Shown here: positions 1-6,750 of the stretch, one piece after another
How the letters are laid out: each line of letters begins with the position of its first letter
How positions within the stretch are numbered: position 1 is the first letter of the stretch
NCBI GenBank assembly: GCA_937952235.1
Contig: CALFZM010000222.1
Span: 1-14,790 of the forward strand
DNA from: an uncultured Opitutia bacterium
Lineage (GTDB): Bacteria; Verrucomicrobiota; Verrucomicrobiia; Opitutales; Opitutaceae
Length of the DNA: 14,790 bases
Direction: 5' to 3'
Translations under genes and position numbers: made by a program
Notes under the pieces: generated by a model
The model's database searches: none
What the model saw: only the letters and a program-made list of their open reading frames with translations
What the model was told of the DNA's origin: nothing

Positions 1-236
1 ATTCGGATCTGAGGGGAGGCCCGGAAGCCGCCGGAAGGTGAGCCCGCGTGCTCGCGGGGCCTTCGGGCGCGGCTACCGGGCCGCGGAGACGAAGGCCGTC
101 GCGCGGCCCTGGCGGTTGCCGGGCTGCGTTGCCGTGAGGATGCGGGCGGGACGGGTCTTCATGTCCATGATTTTACACGGGTTCGCCCCGGAAGGCCAGC
201 CCTTCGGGATTTGCGCCGCGAATCGCCGCGCGCGAT

Positions 237-503
237 TCAGCGATGCCGGATCTTGAGCGCGAGCACCACGCCCGCCAGCGCGAGCGTCACGGCGTTGGCC
301 GCCACGATGGGCCAGCTTTCCAGCGCGATCCCGTAGGCGAGCCACAGCGCCACCCCGGCGGTGAAGAGCGCGTACATGCGCAGCGACACGCCGCCCAGGT
401 CGCGCGTGCGCCACGAGTGGATCACCTGCGGCACGAAGGCGATGGTGGTGAGGACGCCGGCGGCGAAGCCGATGAGGTCGATCGGGGAAGCGGGAAGGGT
501 CAT
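237..503 (-). CDS. SemiSWEET / MtN3-PQ-loop small sugar transporter
   Basis: An 88-residue protein with three predicted membrane helices (about residues 7-27, 38-58 and 64-84), the size and layout of bacterial SemiSWEETs. These proteins dimerise to make a facilitative sugar channel in the inner membrane. The diagnostic proline-glutamine pair lies in the first helix (FVPQVIHSW), followed by the basic loop RTRDLGGVS, as in the family. The ATG at 503 has only a weak purine-rich stretch (GAGAG) upstream but gives a full-length family member. The gene is divergent from the patatin-like gene, with about 110 bp between the starts, and has no partner on its own strand. The substrate cannot be read from sequence; sucrose or glucose is typical of the family. 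Confidence 0.9.
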   Translation of the reverse strand: MTLPASPIDLIGFAAGVLTTIAFVPQVIHSWRTRDLGGVSLRMYALFTAGVALWLAYGIALESWPIVAANAVTLALAGVVLALKIRHR

Positions 504-582
504 GTCGCTCTCTCGCGGCCGGCGCGTGGCCGGTTGGCCAGCCGCCTTGCACCGGTGGATCGTGTCATGCGATTGCCGCGAC

Positions 583-588
583 TACAAT
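583..588 (+). promoter_or_regulatory. Candidate -10 box for the patatin-like gene
   Basis: TACAAT matches the sigma-70 -10 consensus at five of six positions and lies about 29 bp before the chosen ATG at 617. No convincing -35 is seen at the right distance. It favours a start at 617 over the in-frame ATG at 587, which would lie within or before the transcription start. Confidence 0.35.
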
Positions 589-616
589 GGCGCGACCAAA
601 CGCCCCGGGGAGCCCG

Positions 617-2038
617 ATGAATTCCGGAGGAGTGCATCGAGGAAGCGTCTGCCACCGGCGCGGGCCGGCACTGCTCATGGCCGCCCTCGTGCCACTCCTT
701 GCCGCCACCGCCTGCTCGACGGCGCATTACCCGGTGAACGAAGGATTCGTCGGCGAGCCGCCCGCATCCCGCTATTCGCGCCGCGAGATGCTGGCCGGCG
801 AGGCGCCGGGTGGGCTCTTCATGCACGCGGCGTTTTCCGGTGGCGGCGCGCGTGCCGCCGCCCTGGCCTACGGCGTGCTCGAAGTCCTCCACGAAACGCG
901 CTACGGAAGGAAGGATGAGCAGCGCCGCCTCGGCGACGACCTGACGATCGTCGCGGGGGTCTCGGGGGGCGCCGTGGCGGCCACGGCCTACGCCGCCTTC
1001 GGCCCACGCTTCTTCGACCGCTTCGCCTGCGGATTCCTCCACGGCGACATGCAGGGGGCGCTCGTATCGCGCATCCTCGCGCCGGCTGGCCTGCACCGCC
1101 TGACTTCCCGAAGATTCGGCCGGGCCGACATGCTGGCGGAACTGCTCGACGAGCGCCTCTTCGCCGGGATGACCTTCGGAGACCTCGCCCGCCGGAAGTC
1201 GCCGCCCATGGCGATCGTCTCCGCCACCAGCCTCTACGACGGCGAGAGATTCGAGTTCACGCAGGAAAGCTTCGACGGGCTGTGCAGCGACCTGTCCGCA
1301 TTCCCCGTCTCCCGGGCGGTGGCGGCATCGATGGCGGTTCCCGGCGTGCTCAGCCCCGTGACGGTGTGGAACCACGGCCCCGCCTGCCTCTACGGATCAG
1401 CGATCCCGCAGGGGCCCTTGTACCGGCCCTACGGCCCGCCCTTCCTCCACCTGGTGGACGGCGGGCTGTCGGACAACCTCGGGATACGCAACACGATCGA
1501 GACCGTGGAGCGGCTCGGGGGCTTCGGCGGCACGATGCGCGCGATCGGCCTTCGCGGCGTGCGCCGGATCGTCTACCTGATCGTCAACGCGCAGAACGAT
1601 CCGGGGTTCGAGGAATCGGGCAGTGCCGACGTGCCGGGCATCGTGCGCACGCTGCGCTCCGTGGCCGACATCCCGATCGACCGGTACAGCGCGCTCAGCC
1701 TGCAGCAGCTGCGCGCGCGCTTCGCAAGCTGGCTCGCGCAGGTGCGCGACGGCACCGACCCGGCCGGCGGGGACGTGCTGGCGCGGGACGTCGAGGTCTA
1801 CTTCATCGAGGTCTCGCTGCCGCTGCTGGGCGATGCGGCCGAGCGGCAGTACCTCCAGCGGCTGCCGACCTCGTTGTCGCTTCCGCCGGAGGATGTCGAT
1901 CGCGTGAGGCGCGCGGCACGACGGCTGCTGTCCGAATCGCCGGACTTCCGCCGGCTCCTCGCGGATCTGGGTGCGAGCGTGGAGCCGGCGTCGAAGGATG
2001 GCACCCCGCGCGGGTTCGCCTGCGCATCACCGCAGTGA
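617..2038 (+). CDS. Patatin-like phospholipase family lipoprotein
   Basis: A 473-residue patatin-type serine hydrolase, expected to hydrolyse acyl esters of lipids at the membrane. The N-terminus has a basic region, a hydrophobic stretch (residues 18-32) and a lipobox-like end (LAATAC, Cys33), so it is probably a lipoprotein. The patatin oxyanion motif SGGGAR is at 74-79, the nucleophile elbow GVSGG gives Ser116, and the catalytic Asp lies in DGG at 281-283, completing the Ser/Asp dyad. The 617 start has GGGGAG four bases upstream; an in-frame ATG at 587 would add ten residues before the signal sequence. It is followed after 19 bp by the FMN reductase gene, so the two are probably co-transcribed. 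The substrate is unknown. Confidence 0.9.
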   Translation: MNSGGVHRGSVCHRRGPALLMAALVPLLAATACSTAHYPVNEGFVGEPPASRYSRREMLAGEAPGGLFMHAAFSGGGARAAALAYGVLEVLHETRYGRKDEQRRLGDDLTIVAGVSGGAVAATAYAAFGPRFFDRFACGFLHGDMQGALVSRILAPAGLHRLTSRRFGRADMLAELLDERLFAGMTFGDLARRKSPPMAIVSATSLYDGERFEFTQESFDGLCSDLSAFPVSRAVAASMAVPGVLSPVTVWNHGPACLYGSAIPQGPLYRPYGPPFLHLVDGGLSDNLGIRNTIETVERLGGFGGTMRAIGLRGVRRIVYLIVNAQNDPGFEESGSADVPGIVRTLRSVADIPIDRYSALSLQQLRARFASWLAQVRDGTDPAGGDVLARDVEVYFIEVSLPLLGDAAERQYLQRLPTSLSLPPEDVDRVRRAARRLLSESPDFRRLLADLGASVEPASKDGTPRGFACASPQ

Positions 2039-2057
2039 AACGAGGAAGGAGATCCCC

Positions 2058-2630
2058 ATGACGCGATACCGGGTCGGTTACTTCATCGGCAGCCTGTCGT
2101 CCACTTCGATCAACCGGCAGCTCGCCAACGCGCTCGTGCGCCTCGCGCCGCCGGAGCTGTCCCTGGTGGAGATCCCCATCAGGGATCTTCCCCTGTACAG
2201 CCCCGACCACGACGCGGACTACCCTCCGGTCGCCCGCGCGTTCAAGAAGGCGATCGCCGACGTCGACGCGGTCCTCTTCGTGACGCCGGAGTACAACCGC
2301 TCCATCCCCGGCGGGCTCAAGAACGCGATCGACTGGGCAAGCCGGCCGTGGGGGCAGAATTCCTTCGCGCGCAAGCCCTCGGGCGTGATCGGCGCATCGC
2401 CGGGTGCGATCGGCACGGCGGTGGCGCAGCAGAGCTTGCGGGGCGTGCTCTGCTTCTGCAATTCGCCGCTGATGAACACGGTCGAGGCCTACATCCAGTT
2501 TTCGCCGGGGCTCATCACGCCCGAGGGCGAGGTCACCAACGAGAAGACCGCCGAGTTCCTGCGCAACTACATGGCGGAGTTTCACGCCTTCGTCGCGCGG
2601 GTCCTCACGGTGCTGCCGCGACCCGCCTGA
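2058..2630 (+). CDS. NAD(P)H-dependent FMN reductase (chromate/quinone reductase-like flavoprotein)
   Basis: A 190-residue flavodoxin-fold reductase of the NADPH-dependent FMN reductase family (ChrR/YieF-like). These bind FMN and transfer two electrons from NAD(P)H to quinones, azo compounds or metals. The N-terminal phosphate-binding loop is GSLSSTSINRQL (residues 10-21), and the family signature PEYNRSIPGGLKNAIDW follows at about 77-93. GVIGASPGAIGT after that is also typical. The ATG at 2058 has a strong GGAAGGAG six bases upstream. Its last 26 bp overlap the tail of the convergent 148-residue gene. Together with the dioxygenase operon opposite, it fits quinone or oxidative stress handling, which is inference. 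Confidence 0.9.
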   Translation: MTRYRVGYFIGSLSSTSINRQLANALVRLAPPELSLVEIPIRDLPLYSPDHDADYPPVARAFKKAIADVDAVLFVTPEYNRSIPGGLKNAIDWASRPWGQNSFARKPSGVIGASPGAIGTAVAQQSLRGVLCFCNSPLMNTVEAYIQFSPGLITPEGEVTNEKTAEFLRNYMAEFHAFVARVLTVLPRPA

Positions 2631-3051
2631 AGTCCAGGTGGTGCATGCACTCGCGCAGGATGAGCAGCGCGGCCGCGATGTCGCGGCCGTGGGGCAGTTC
2701 ATCGCCGGCGACGGGCATGCCGTGCGCTCGCGCCGCAAGCCGCTCGAACAGCCTCTCGACGGCGTCGCGCCCGAGCACCGAGCCGCTTGAACCAAGGCCC
2801 GGCAAGGCACGCAGGAGGGGGTCCGCGGTCGCCAGTTCGCCGCGATCGGCATCCGCGACGCGCCATCCGGCGAGGGCGTCCTCGACGAGGTCGATCGCGC
2901 GTTCGAGCTCGACCGGCAAAGGCGGGTCGTGGCGCAGCGCGGCTTCGACGAGGCCTCGCGGCCCGACCGCCAGCGCGGCGACGCGGCCGTCGCCGAATTC
3001 GAACTCCGTGGACTGAGCCTGCAGGCGCAGGCGCACGGGCGGCGGGCTCAT
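2605..3051 (-). CDS. Hypothetical protein, last gene of the dioxygenase operon
   Basis: A 148-residue soluble protein I do not recognise. It has no signal peptide or membrane helix. The N-terminal 40 residues look like a small beta-rich segment (RLRLQAQSTEFEFGDGRVAA), followed by mostly helical sequence with several acidic and leucine-rich stretches and a C-terminal helix with CMHHLD. It is a real gene: its ATG overlaps the stop of the upstream esterase gene in an ATGA arrangement, implying translational coupling. The frame continues cleanly and shows the high third-position GC of its neighbours. Its end overlaps the convergent FMN reductase gene by 26 bp. A role linked to the esterase or dioxygenase is inferred from coupling only. 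Confidence 0.75.
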   Translation of the reverse strand: MSPPPVRLRLQAQSTEFEFGDGRVAALAVGPRGLVEAALRHDPPLPVELERAIDLVEDALAGWRVADADRGELATADPLLRALPGLGSSGSVLGRDAVERLFERLAARAHGMPVAGDELPHGRDIAAALLILRECMHHLDFRRVAAAP

Positions 3052-3683
3052 GGCATCGGCGCCGCCAGGTGCCCGGCCACGCGCCGGACCACTCGCGCAT
3101 CGATGTCGTGCCCGAGACCGGGGAAGAGGTCCAGCGTCGCCGAACCGCCGAGCGCGGCCCACTGCGAAGCGGCGTCGGTGGCGAGCGCGGGGGGCATCAC
3201 GCAATCCTGCTCGCCGTGGAGCAGGTGCAACCGGACACCCGGCGGCGCCGCGCGCGGCGGCTGCGCGAAACGGCCGGCGATCGCGATCACGAGGCCGGCG
3301 ACAGGCTGGGGAAGCTGCGTCGATTCGAGGGCCATGATCGCGCCCTGCGAGAAGCCGACCAGCGCGGTGTGGCCCGCGCCGACGCCGCTCTCGCGCTGCC
3401 AGGCGCGAACGGTGTCGATGAAGCGCGGCATCGCGGCGGCGACGCGCGCCGGGCGGTCGGCTTCCGTGACACCCCGCACCGGGAACCACTGCCAGCCCTG
3501 CCCGAGATCGGATGAATCGGGCGAGCGTACGCTCACGACGAAGGCTTGGGGCCGCAGGGCGGAAAGCGCCTCGCCGAGCGGGCGCATGCTCGCGGCGTCC
3601 GCGCCCACGCCATGGAACAGCAGCAGCAACTGCGGCGCCGCCGCGGTCCCGGCAGGTTTCTGGATGATGAGGTCTTCGCGCAT
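3048..3683 (-). CDS. ypfH: YpfH-type alpha/beta-hydrolase esterase
   Basis: A 211-residue alpha/beta-hydrolase of the phospholipase/carboxylesterase family. It closely resembles my recollection of E. coli YpfH, a serine esterase active on short acyl esters: LLLLFHGVG near residue 19, GITE/GVTE at 71-74, and GFSQGAIMALES around the nucleophile. The catalytic triad is Ser112 (GFSQG), Asp160 (HGEQD) and His192 (GHDID). It is cytoplasmic, with no signal peptide. The ATG at 3683 aligns with YpfH. A second in-frame ATG at 3698 would add five residues and overlap the stop of the dioxygenase gene as TGATG, so coupled initiation there is also possible. Its stop overlaps the next gene's start. Confidence 0.9.
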   Translation of the reverse strand: MREDLIIQKPAGTAAAPQLLLLFHGVGADAASMRPLGEALSALRPQAFVVSVRSPDSSDLGQGWQWFPVRGVTEADRPARVAAAMPRFIDTVRAWQRESGVGAGHTALVGFSQGAIMALESTQLPQPVAGLVIAIAGRFAQPPRAAPPGVRLHLLHGEQDCVMPPALATDAASQWAALGGSATLDLFPGLGHDIDARVVRRVAGHLAAPMP

Positions 3684-3697
3684 GGCCGCGGCCCCCA

Positions 3698-4486
3698 TCA
3701 GGCGGTCCCGGCCGCGAAGACGAACGCGTCCATCGCCAGCACGCCGTGGGTGATGCCGCCGTCGAGCACCTCCCACTTGCCCCGGCCCGGTGCGGCGCCG
3801 GCGGCCACGAGAAGCGGCCAGAAATGCTCGGGAGTCGGGTGGGCGCGCGCGGCATGCGGCGCGTCGGAGAGCGTCCGGCGCAGGCGCTCGCCATCGCCGG
3901 CCCGCACGGCCTCGCGCACCCACGCGGCGAACTCGCCCGCGTAGGGCTCGTCTCCGCCGTGGCGGATGCGGAAGTCCGCGAGGTTGTGCGTGAGGCTCCC
4001 CGAGCCGGTGACGAGCACGCCATCGTCCGCCAGCGGCGCGAGCGCCTCGCCGAAGGCCCACGCCGAGGCCGCATCGAGCCGCGACGGCAGCGAGACCTGG
4101 AACACCGGGACGTCGGCCTGCGGGAAGAGGTGCAGCAGCGGCACCCACGCGCCGTGGTCGAAGCCACGGCGCTCGTCGGCCTGCGCATCCCAGCCGGCGG
4201 CCGCGAGGGCCTCGACGGCCCGTCGCGCGAGGCCGGGATGGCCGGGCGCCGGGTAGCCGATCCGGTACAGCGCCCGGTCGAAGCCGCCGAAGTCGTGGAT
4301 CGTCTGCGGCTGCGACGCCGTGGCGACGCGCGGGCCGGGCGTCATCCAGTGCGGCGAGACGACGAGCACCGCCTCGGGGCGGGGCAGGCTGTGCCCCAGC
4401 GCCGCGAGCCGCGGCCCAGCCACGCCGGGCTCGAGTGCGAAGGTCGGCGCACCGTGCGAGACGAACAGGCTGGGCATGCGCGTCAT
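3698..4486 (-). CDS. 4,5-DOPA/extradiol dioxygenase-like protein (LigB superfamily, DODA/YgiD type)
   Basis: A 262-residue class III extradiol ring-cleavage dioxygenase of the DODA/YgiD type. Relatives open catechols such as DOPA using one active-site metal bound by histidines. The conserved histidine motifs are present: SHGAP (His11), SPHW (His46), FDHGAW (His111), GSGSLTHN (His167) and HPTPEHFWPL (His216/His221). Length is normal for the family. The ATG at 4486 has GGGGAG six bases upstream and follows the doxX stop by only two bases; an internal ATG at 4477 is a less likely start. The physiological substrate is unknown. Many bacterial members are annotated by homology only, so DOPA itself should not be assumed. 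Confidence 0.93.
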   Translation of the reverse strand: MTRMPSLFVSHGAPTFALEPGVAGPRLAALGHSLPRPEAVLVVSPHWMTPGPRVATASQPQTIHDFGGFDRALYRIGYPAPGHPGLARRAVEALAAAGWDAQADERRGFDHGAWVPLLHLFPQADVPVFQVSLPSRLDAASAWAFGEALAPLADDGVLVTGSGSLTHNLADFRIRHGGDEPYAGEFAAWVREAVRAGDGERLRRTLSDAPHAARAHPTPEHFWPLLVAAGAAPGRGKWEVLDGGITHGVLAMDAFVFAAGTA

Positions 4487-4488
4487 CG

Positions 4489-4941
4489 TCAGCTCCCCTC
4501 GGCGCGCGGGGCGAGCGCGGCATCCACGGCGTACCGGCCGCCGCCGCTGAACAGCAACGACACCGAGGCCGCGAACAGGGCCAACGCGTACTCGTAGCCG
4601 TTGTTGCTCATGAAGAAGCCCTTGCTGATGTGCACGGCGAAGATGGCGACCAGCATCGCGAAGGCGAGCGCCGCCGCGGCCGGGCGCACCAGCAGCCCGA
4701 GCACGAGCGCCAGGCCGCCGAAGAACTCGGCAGCGCCCGCGAGCAGCGCCATCAGGTAGCCCGGGTTCAGGCCGATCGAGCCGAAGAACTGGCCCGTGCC
4801 CTCGAGGCCGTAGCCGCCGAACCAGCCGAAGAGTTTCTGCGCGCCGTGCGCGGCGAAGATGATGCCCACCGGCACGCGGAGCGCGAGGGGGCCGAGGCCC
4901 GCGTCGGTGGCGAGCACGCGGTTGAGGAAGTTGTCGCTCAT
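4489..4941 (-). CDS. DoxX family inner-membrane protein
   Basis: A 150-residue four-helix membrane protein of the DoxX family (helices roughly 15-35, 50-70, 77-97 and 112-132). The first helix carries RVPVGIIFAAHGAQKLFGWFGG, split here across the family signature of an early Ala-His-Gly and Lys-Leu-Phe-Gly. DoxX proteins often sit beside quinone-linked or aromatic-degradation enzymes and redox-stress genes, but their activity is mostly uncharacterised. The ATG at 4941 has AAGGAG six bases upstream; an upstream in-frame start at 4989 would run into the preceding gene and lacks such a site. It lies between the F420-reductase-like gene (29 bp upstream) and the dioxygenase gene (2 bp downstream), clearly in one operon. 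Confidence 0.92.
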   Translation of the reverse strand: MSDNFLNRVLATDAGLGPLALRVPVGIIFAAHGAQKLFGWFGGYGLEGTGQFFGSIGLNPGYLMALLAGAAEFFGGLALVLGLLVRPAAAALAFAMLVAIFAVHISKGFFMSNNGYEYALALFAASVSLLFSGGGRYAVDAALAPRAEGS

Positions 4942-4970
4942 GGGGTTCTCCTTGATGTCGGATGAGAGGC

Positions 4971-5603
4971 TCAGGCCTTGCGGATCCACACCGGCGCGAT
5001 GGCCGTGCCGAGCCCGGCGCCGTAGCCGAGATAGATGTTGAGTCCCGCCACGGGCTCGAGGTAGCGCGCGTTCTTCAGGGGGCCGGCATCGACGACGCCG
5101 AAACCGATGCTCTCGGCGATCGCGCGCGCGACATTCTTCGCTCGCTCGCTGTCGCTGGCGACGAACACTTCCACCTTCCGCCCGTTGCCGAAGTCGGCGC
5201 CTTCGCCCAGCACCTGCGCGAACACGGTGTTGAACGCCTTGACGATCTCCGCGCCCGGCACGGCCTTGGCGATCTCCTCGGCGGCCGAGGTGCCGTGGCC
5301 GATGGTGAGGCCCATGTAGTCCGCCGTGAGCGGGTTGGTGATGTCGATCACGACCTTGCCGGCCACGTCGCCGGCGCCGCGCAGCACGCCCGCCGCGTCG
5401 GCGTAACCGGTGGCGAGCACGATCGCGTCGGCGCCCTCAACGGAGCCGGCGGCGGGAACGGCCTTGGCGCCGGGGTTGGCGGCGGCGACCTGGGCCGCCT
5501 TGGCGGAATCGCGCGCCGTGACGCTGACCTGGTGGCCGGCGCGGGTGAGCTGCTTGACGAAGGCTGCGCCCATGTTGCCGGCGCCGATGACGGTGATCTT
5601 CAT
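4971..5603 (-). CDS. NADPH-dependent F420 reductase-like / NAD(P)-binding oxidoreductase
   Basis: A 210-residue Rossmann protein of the F420-dependent NADP reductase-like family. Residues 1-12 form the dinucleotide-binding strand and loop (MKITVIGAGNMG). VIDITNPL and VKAFNTVF, both typical of this family, follow at about 95-102 and 135-142. In archaea and actinobacteria relatives exchange hydride between F420 and NADP; proteobacterial versions occur without F420, so the substrate here is unknown. The ATG at 5603 has AGGAG seven bases upstream. It is the first gene of the five-gene operon and faces the LysR gene across a 124-bp gap carrying the inverted repeats, so it is probably controlled by that regulator. 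Confidence 0.9.
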   Translation of the reverse strand: MKITVIGAGNMGAAFVKQLTRAGHQVSVTARDSAKAAQVAAANPGAKAVPAAGSVEGADAIVLATGYADAAGVLRGAGDVAGKVVIDITNPLTADYMGLTIGHGTSAAEEIAKAVPGAEIVKAFNTVFAQVLGEGADFGNGRKVEVFVASDSERAKNVARAIAESIGFGVVDAGPLKNARYLEPVAGLNIYLGYGAGLGTAIAPVWIRKA

Positions 5604-5672
5604 GAGGGTTCTCCTGGGGTTCGGGCAGCACGTCGGCTGCGATGGATGAACTGTAGGAGTTCCGCCGATCGA

Positions 5673-5702
5673 GATAAATAATGCATTTCTCAATTATTTA
5701 TC
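5673..5702. promoter_or_regulatory. Perfect 10-bp inverted repeat, probable LysR operator
   Basis: GATAAATAAT (5673-5682) and ATTATTTATC (5693-5702) are perfect inverted repeats separated by ten bases, in an AT-rich stretch between two divergent genes. A related half-site, AGGATAA (5712-5718), pairs with TTATCCT (5698-5704) as a second overlapping dyad. This is the expected position and form for binding of a LysR dimer or tetramer controlling both its own gene and the operon. Confidence 0.7.
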
Positions 5703-5727
5703 CTGAAAACAAGGATAATCAGCCTCC

Positions 5728-6627
5728 ATGGACCGATTCGAGGAGATGCGCGCCTTCACCGCCGTGGTCGACGCCGGCAGCTTCGTGCGGGCGGCCGAGG
5801 CGCTGCAGGTGTCGAAGACGGCCGTCTCGCGGCTGGTCGGCGAACTCGAGTCACGGCTGGGCGTGCGGTTGCTCCACCGCACGACGCGCAGGCTCTCGCT
5901 CACCGTCGAGGGCGAGGTCTTCCACGCCCGCTGCAAGGACTTGCTGGCCGGCGTCGAGGAGGCGGAAGCCGAAGCCACGGCACGCGCCGACGAGGCGATC
6001 GGCTTGCTGCGGCTGAACGTGCCGGTGAGTTTCGGCCTCCTTCACCTGGCGCCTCTGTGGCCGGCGTTCCTGCAGCAGCACCCCGGCGTCACGCTGGAAG
6101 TGACGCTGTCGGACCGCATCGTCGACCTCGTGGACGAGGGCTACGACCTCGCGGTGCGCATCGCGCGGCTGCCCGCCTCGTCGCTGGTGAGCCGCAAGCT
6201 CGCCTCGACGAGGCTCGTGCTATGCGCATCGCCGGAGTACCTGCGCCGCCACGGCACGCCGGCGCATCCCGCCGAGATCGCGCGGCACGCCGTGTTCAGC
6301 TACACGCTGCTGTCGACGGGCGAGCAGTGGAACTTCGAGGGGTCAGAGGGGCCGGTGAGCGTGAAGGTCGCGCCGCGCATGCGCAGCAACAGCGGCGACA
6401 CCTGCTGCGCGGCGGCGCTCCAGCACCAGGGCATCGTGCTGCAGCCCTCGTTCATGGTCGGGGAGCACCTGCGCTCCGGCGCGCTGGTGGAGGTGCTGCC
6501 GCAATTCCGCGCGATCGAGCTGGGGGTGTACGCGGTCTACGCGAGCCGCAAGCACGTCACGCCGAAGGTGCGGGTGCTGATCGACTTCCTCGTGGAAGCG
6601 TTTCGCATCCGGGCGTGGGACGGCTGA
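5728..6627 (+). CDS. LysR-type transcriptional regulator
   Basis: A 299-residue LysR regulator. The N-terminal winged helix-turn-helix spans about residues 1-60, with the typical FTAVVDAGSFVRAAEALQVS and the recognition helix KTAVSRLVGELESRLG, followed by LLHRTTRRLSLT. The linker helix and effector-binding periplasmic-binding-like domain follow (LRLNVPVSFG from about residue 90, then DLAVRIARLP near 140). The ATG at 5728 has only AAGGA twelve bases upstream, so translation may be weak, as is common for autoregulated LysR genes. It is divergent from the F420-reductase/DoxX/dioxygenase operon, which is its likely target; the inducer is unknown. Confidence 0.95.
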   Translation: MDRFEEMRAFTAVVDAGSFVRAAEALQVSKTAVSRLVGELESRLGVRLLHRTTRRLSLTVEGEVFHARCKDLLAGVEEAEAEATARADEAIGLLRLNVPVSFGLLHLAPLWPAFLQQHPGVTLEVTLSDRIVDLVDEGYDLAVRIARLPASSLVSRKLASTRLVLCASPEYLRRHGTPAHPAEIARHAVFSYTLLSTGEQWNFEGSEGPVSVKVAPRMRSNSGDTCCAAALQHQGIVLQPSFMVGEHLRSGALVEVLPQFRAIELGVYAVYASRKHVTPKVRVLIDFLVEAFRIRAWDG

Positions 6628-6640
6628 GCGTCACGCCGGG

Positions 6641-6683
6641 CGAAAAAAAGCCAGAGGGTCGTCTGGCCTTGGAATAGTGGTGG
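6641..6683. repeat. Interspersed repeat copy A (partial)
   Basis: This segment is shared with copy B: a CG plus seven A residues, the hairpin, and a 22-base identical block starting TCTGGCC and ending AGTGGTGG (6662-6683). Similarity to the longer element seen in copies B and C stops soon after. It begins only 13 bases after the LysR stop and marks the left edge of the lower-GC island. Confidence 0.65.
6643..6667 (-). terminator. Rho-independent terminator of the fic gene (repeat copy A)
   Basis: Read on the minus strand, GCCAGA and TCTGGC form a six-bp stem around a six-base loop, followed by seven T residues. It lies about 85 bp after the fic stop. The hairpin and the sequence just beside it are shared with copy B. 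Confidence 0.8.
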
Positions 6684-6750
6684 AGAATGGCTTACCAGGC
6701 CGAAAGCCGCACTTAGGTTGAGAGAGCACGTCTGCGGTCCTGGTCGCCTT

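Noticed and set aside
73..168. Minus-strand 31-codon frame after a TAAAAT sequence
   Set aside because: The -10-like TAAAAT lies next to an ATG, but there is no -35, no ribosome-binding site and no recognisable peptide; too weak to list as a gene.
38..256. Plus-strand 72-codon frame at the left edge
   Set aside because: A GTG start with a passable GGAAGG, but the product is Arg/Ala-rich, matches nothing recognisable and runs over the end of the SemiSWEET gene.
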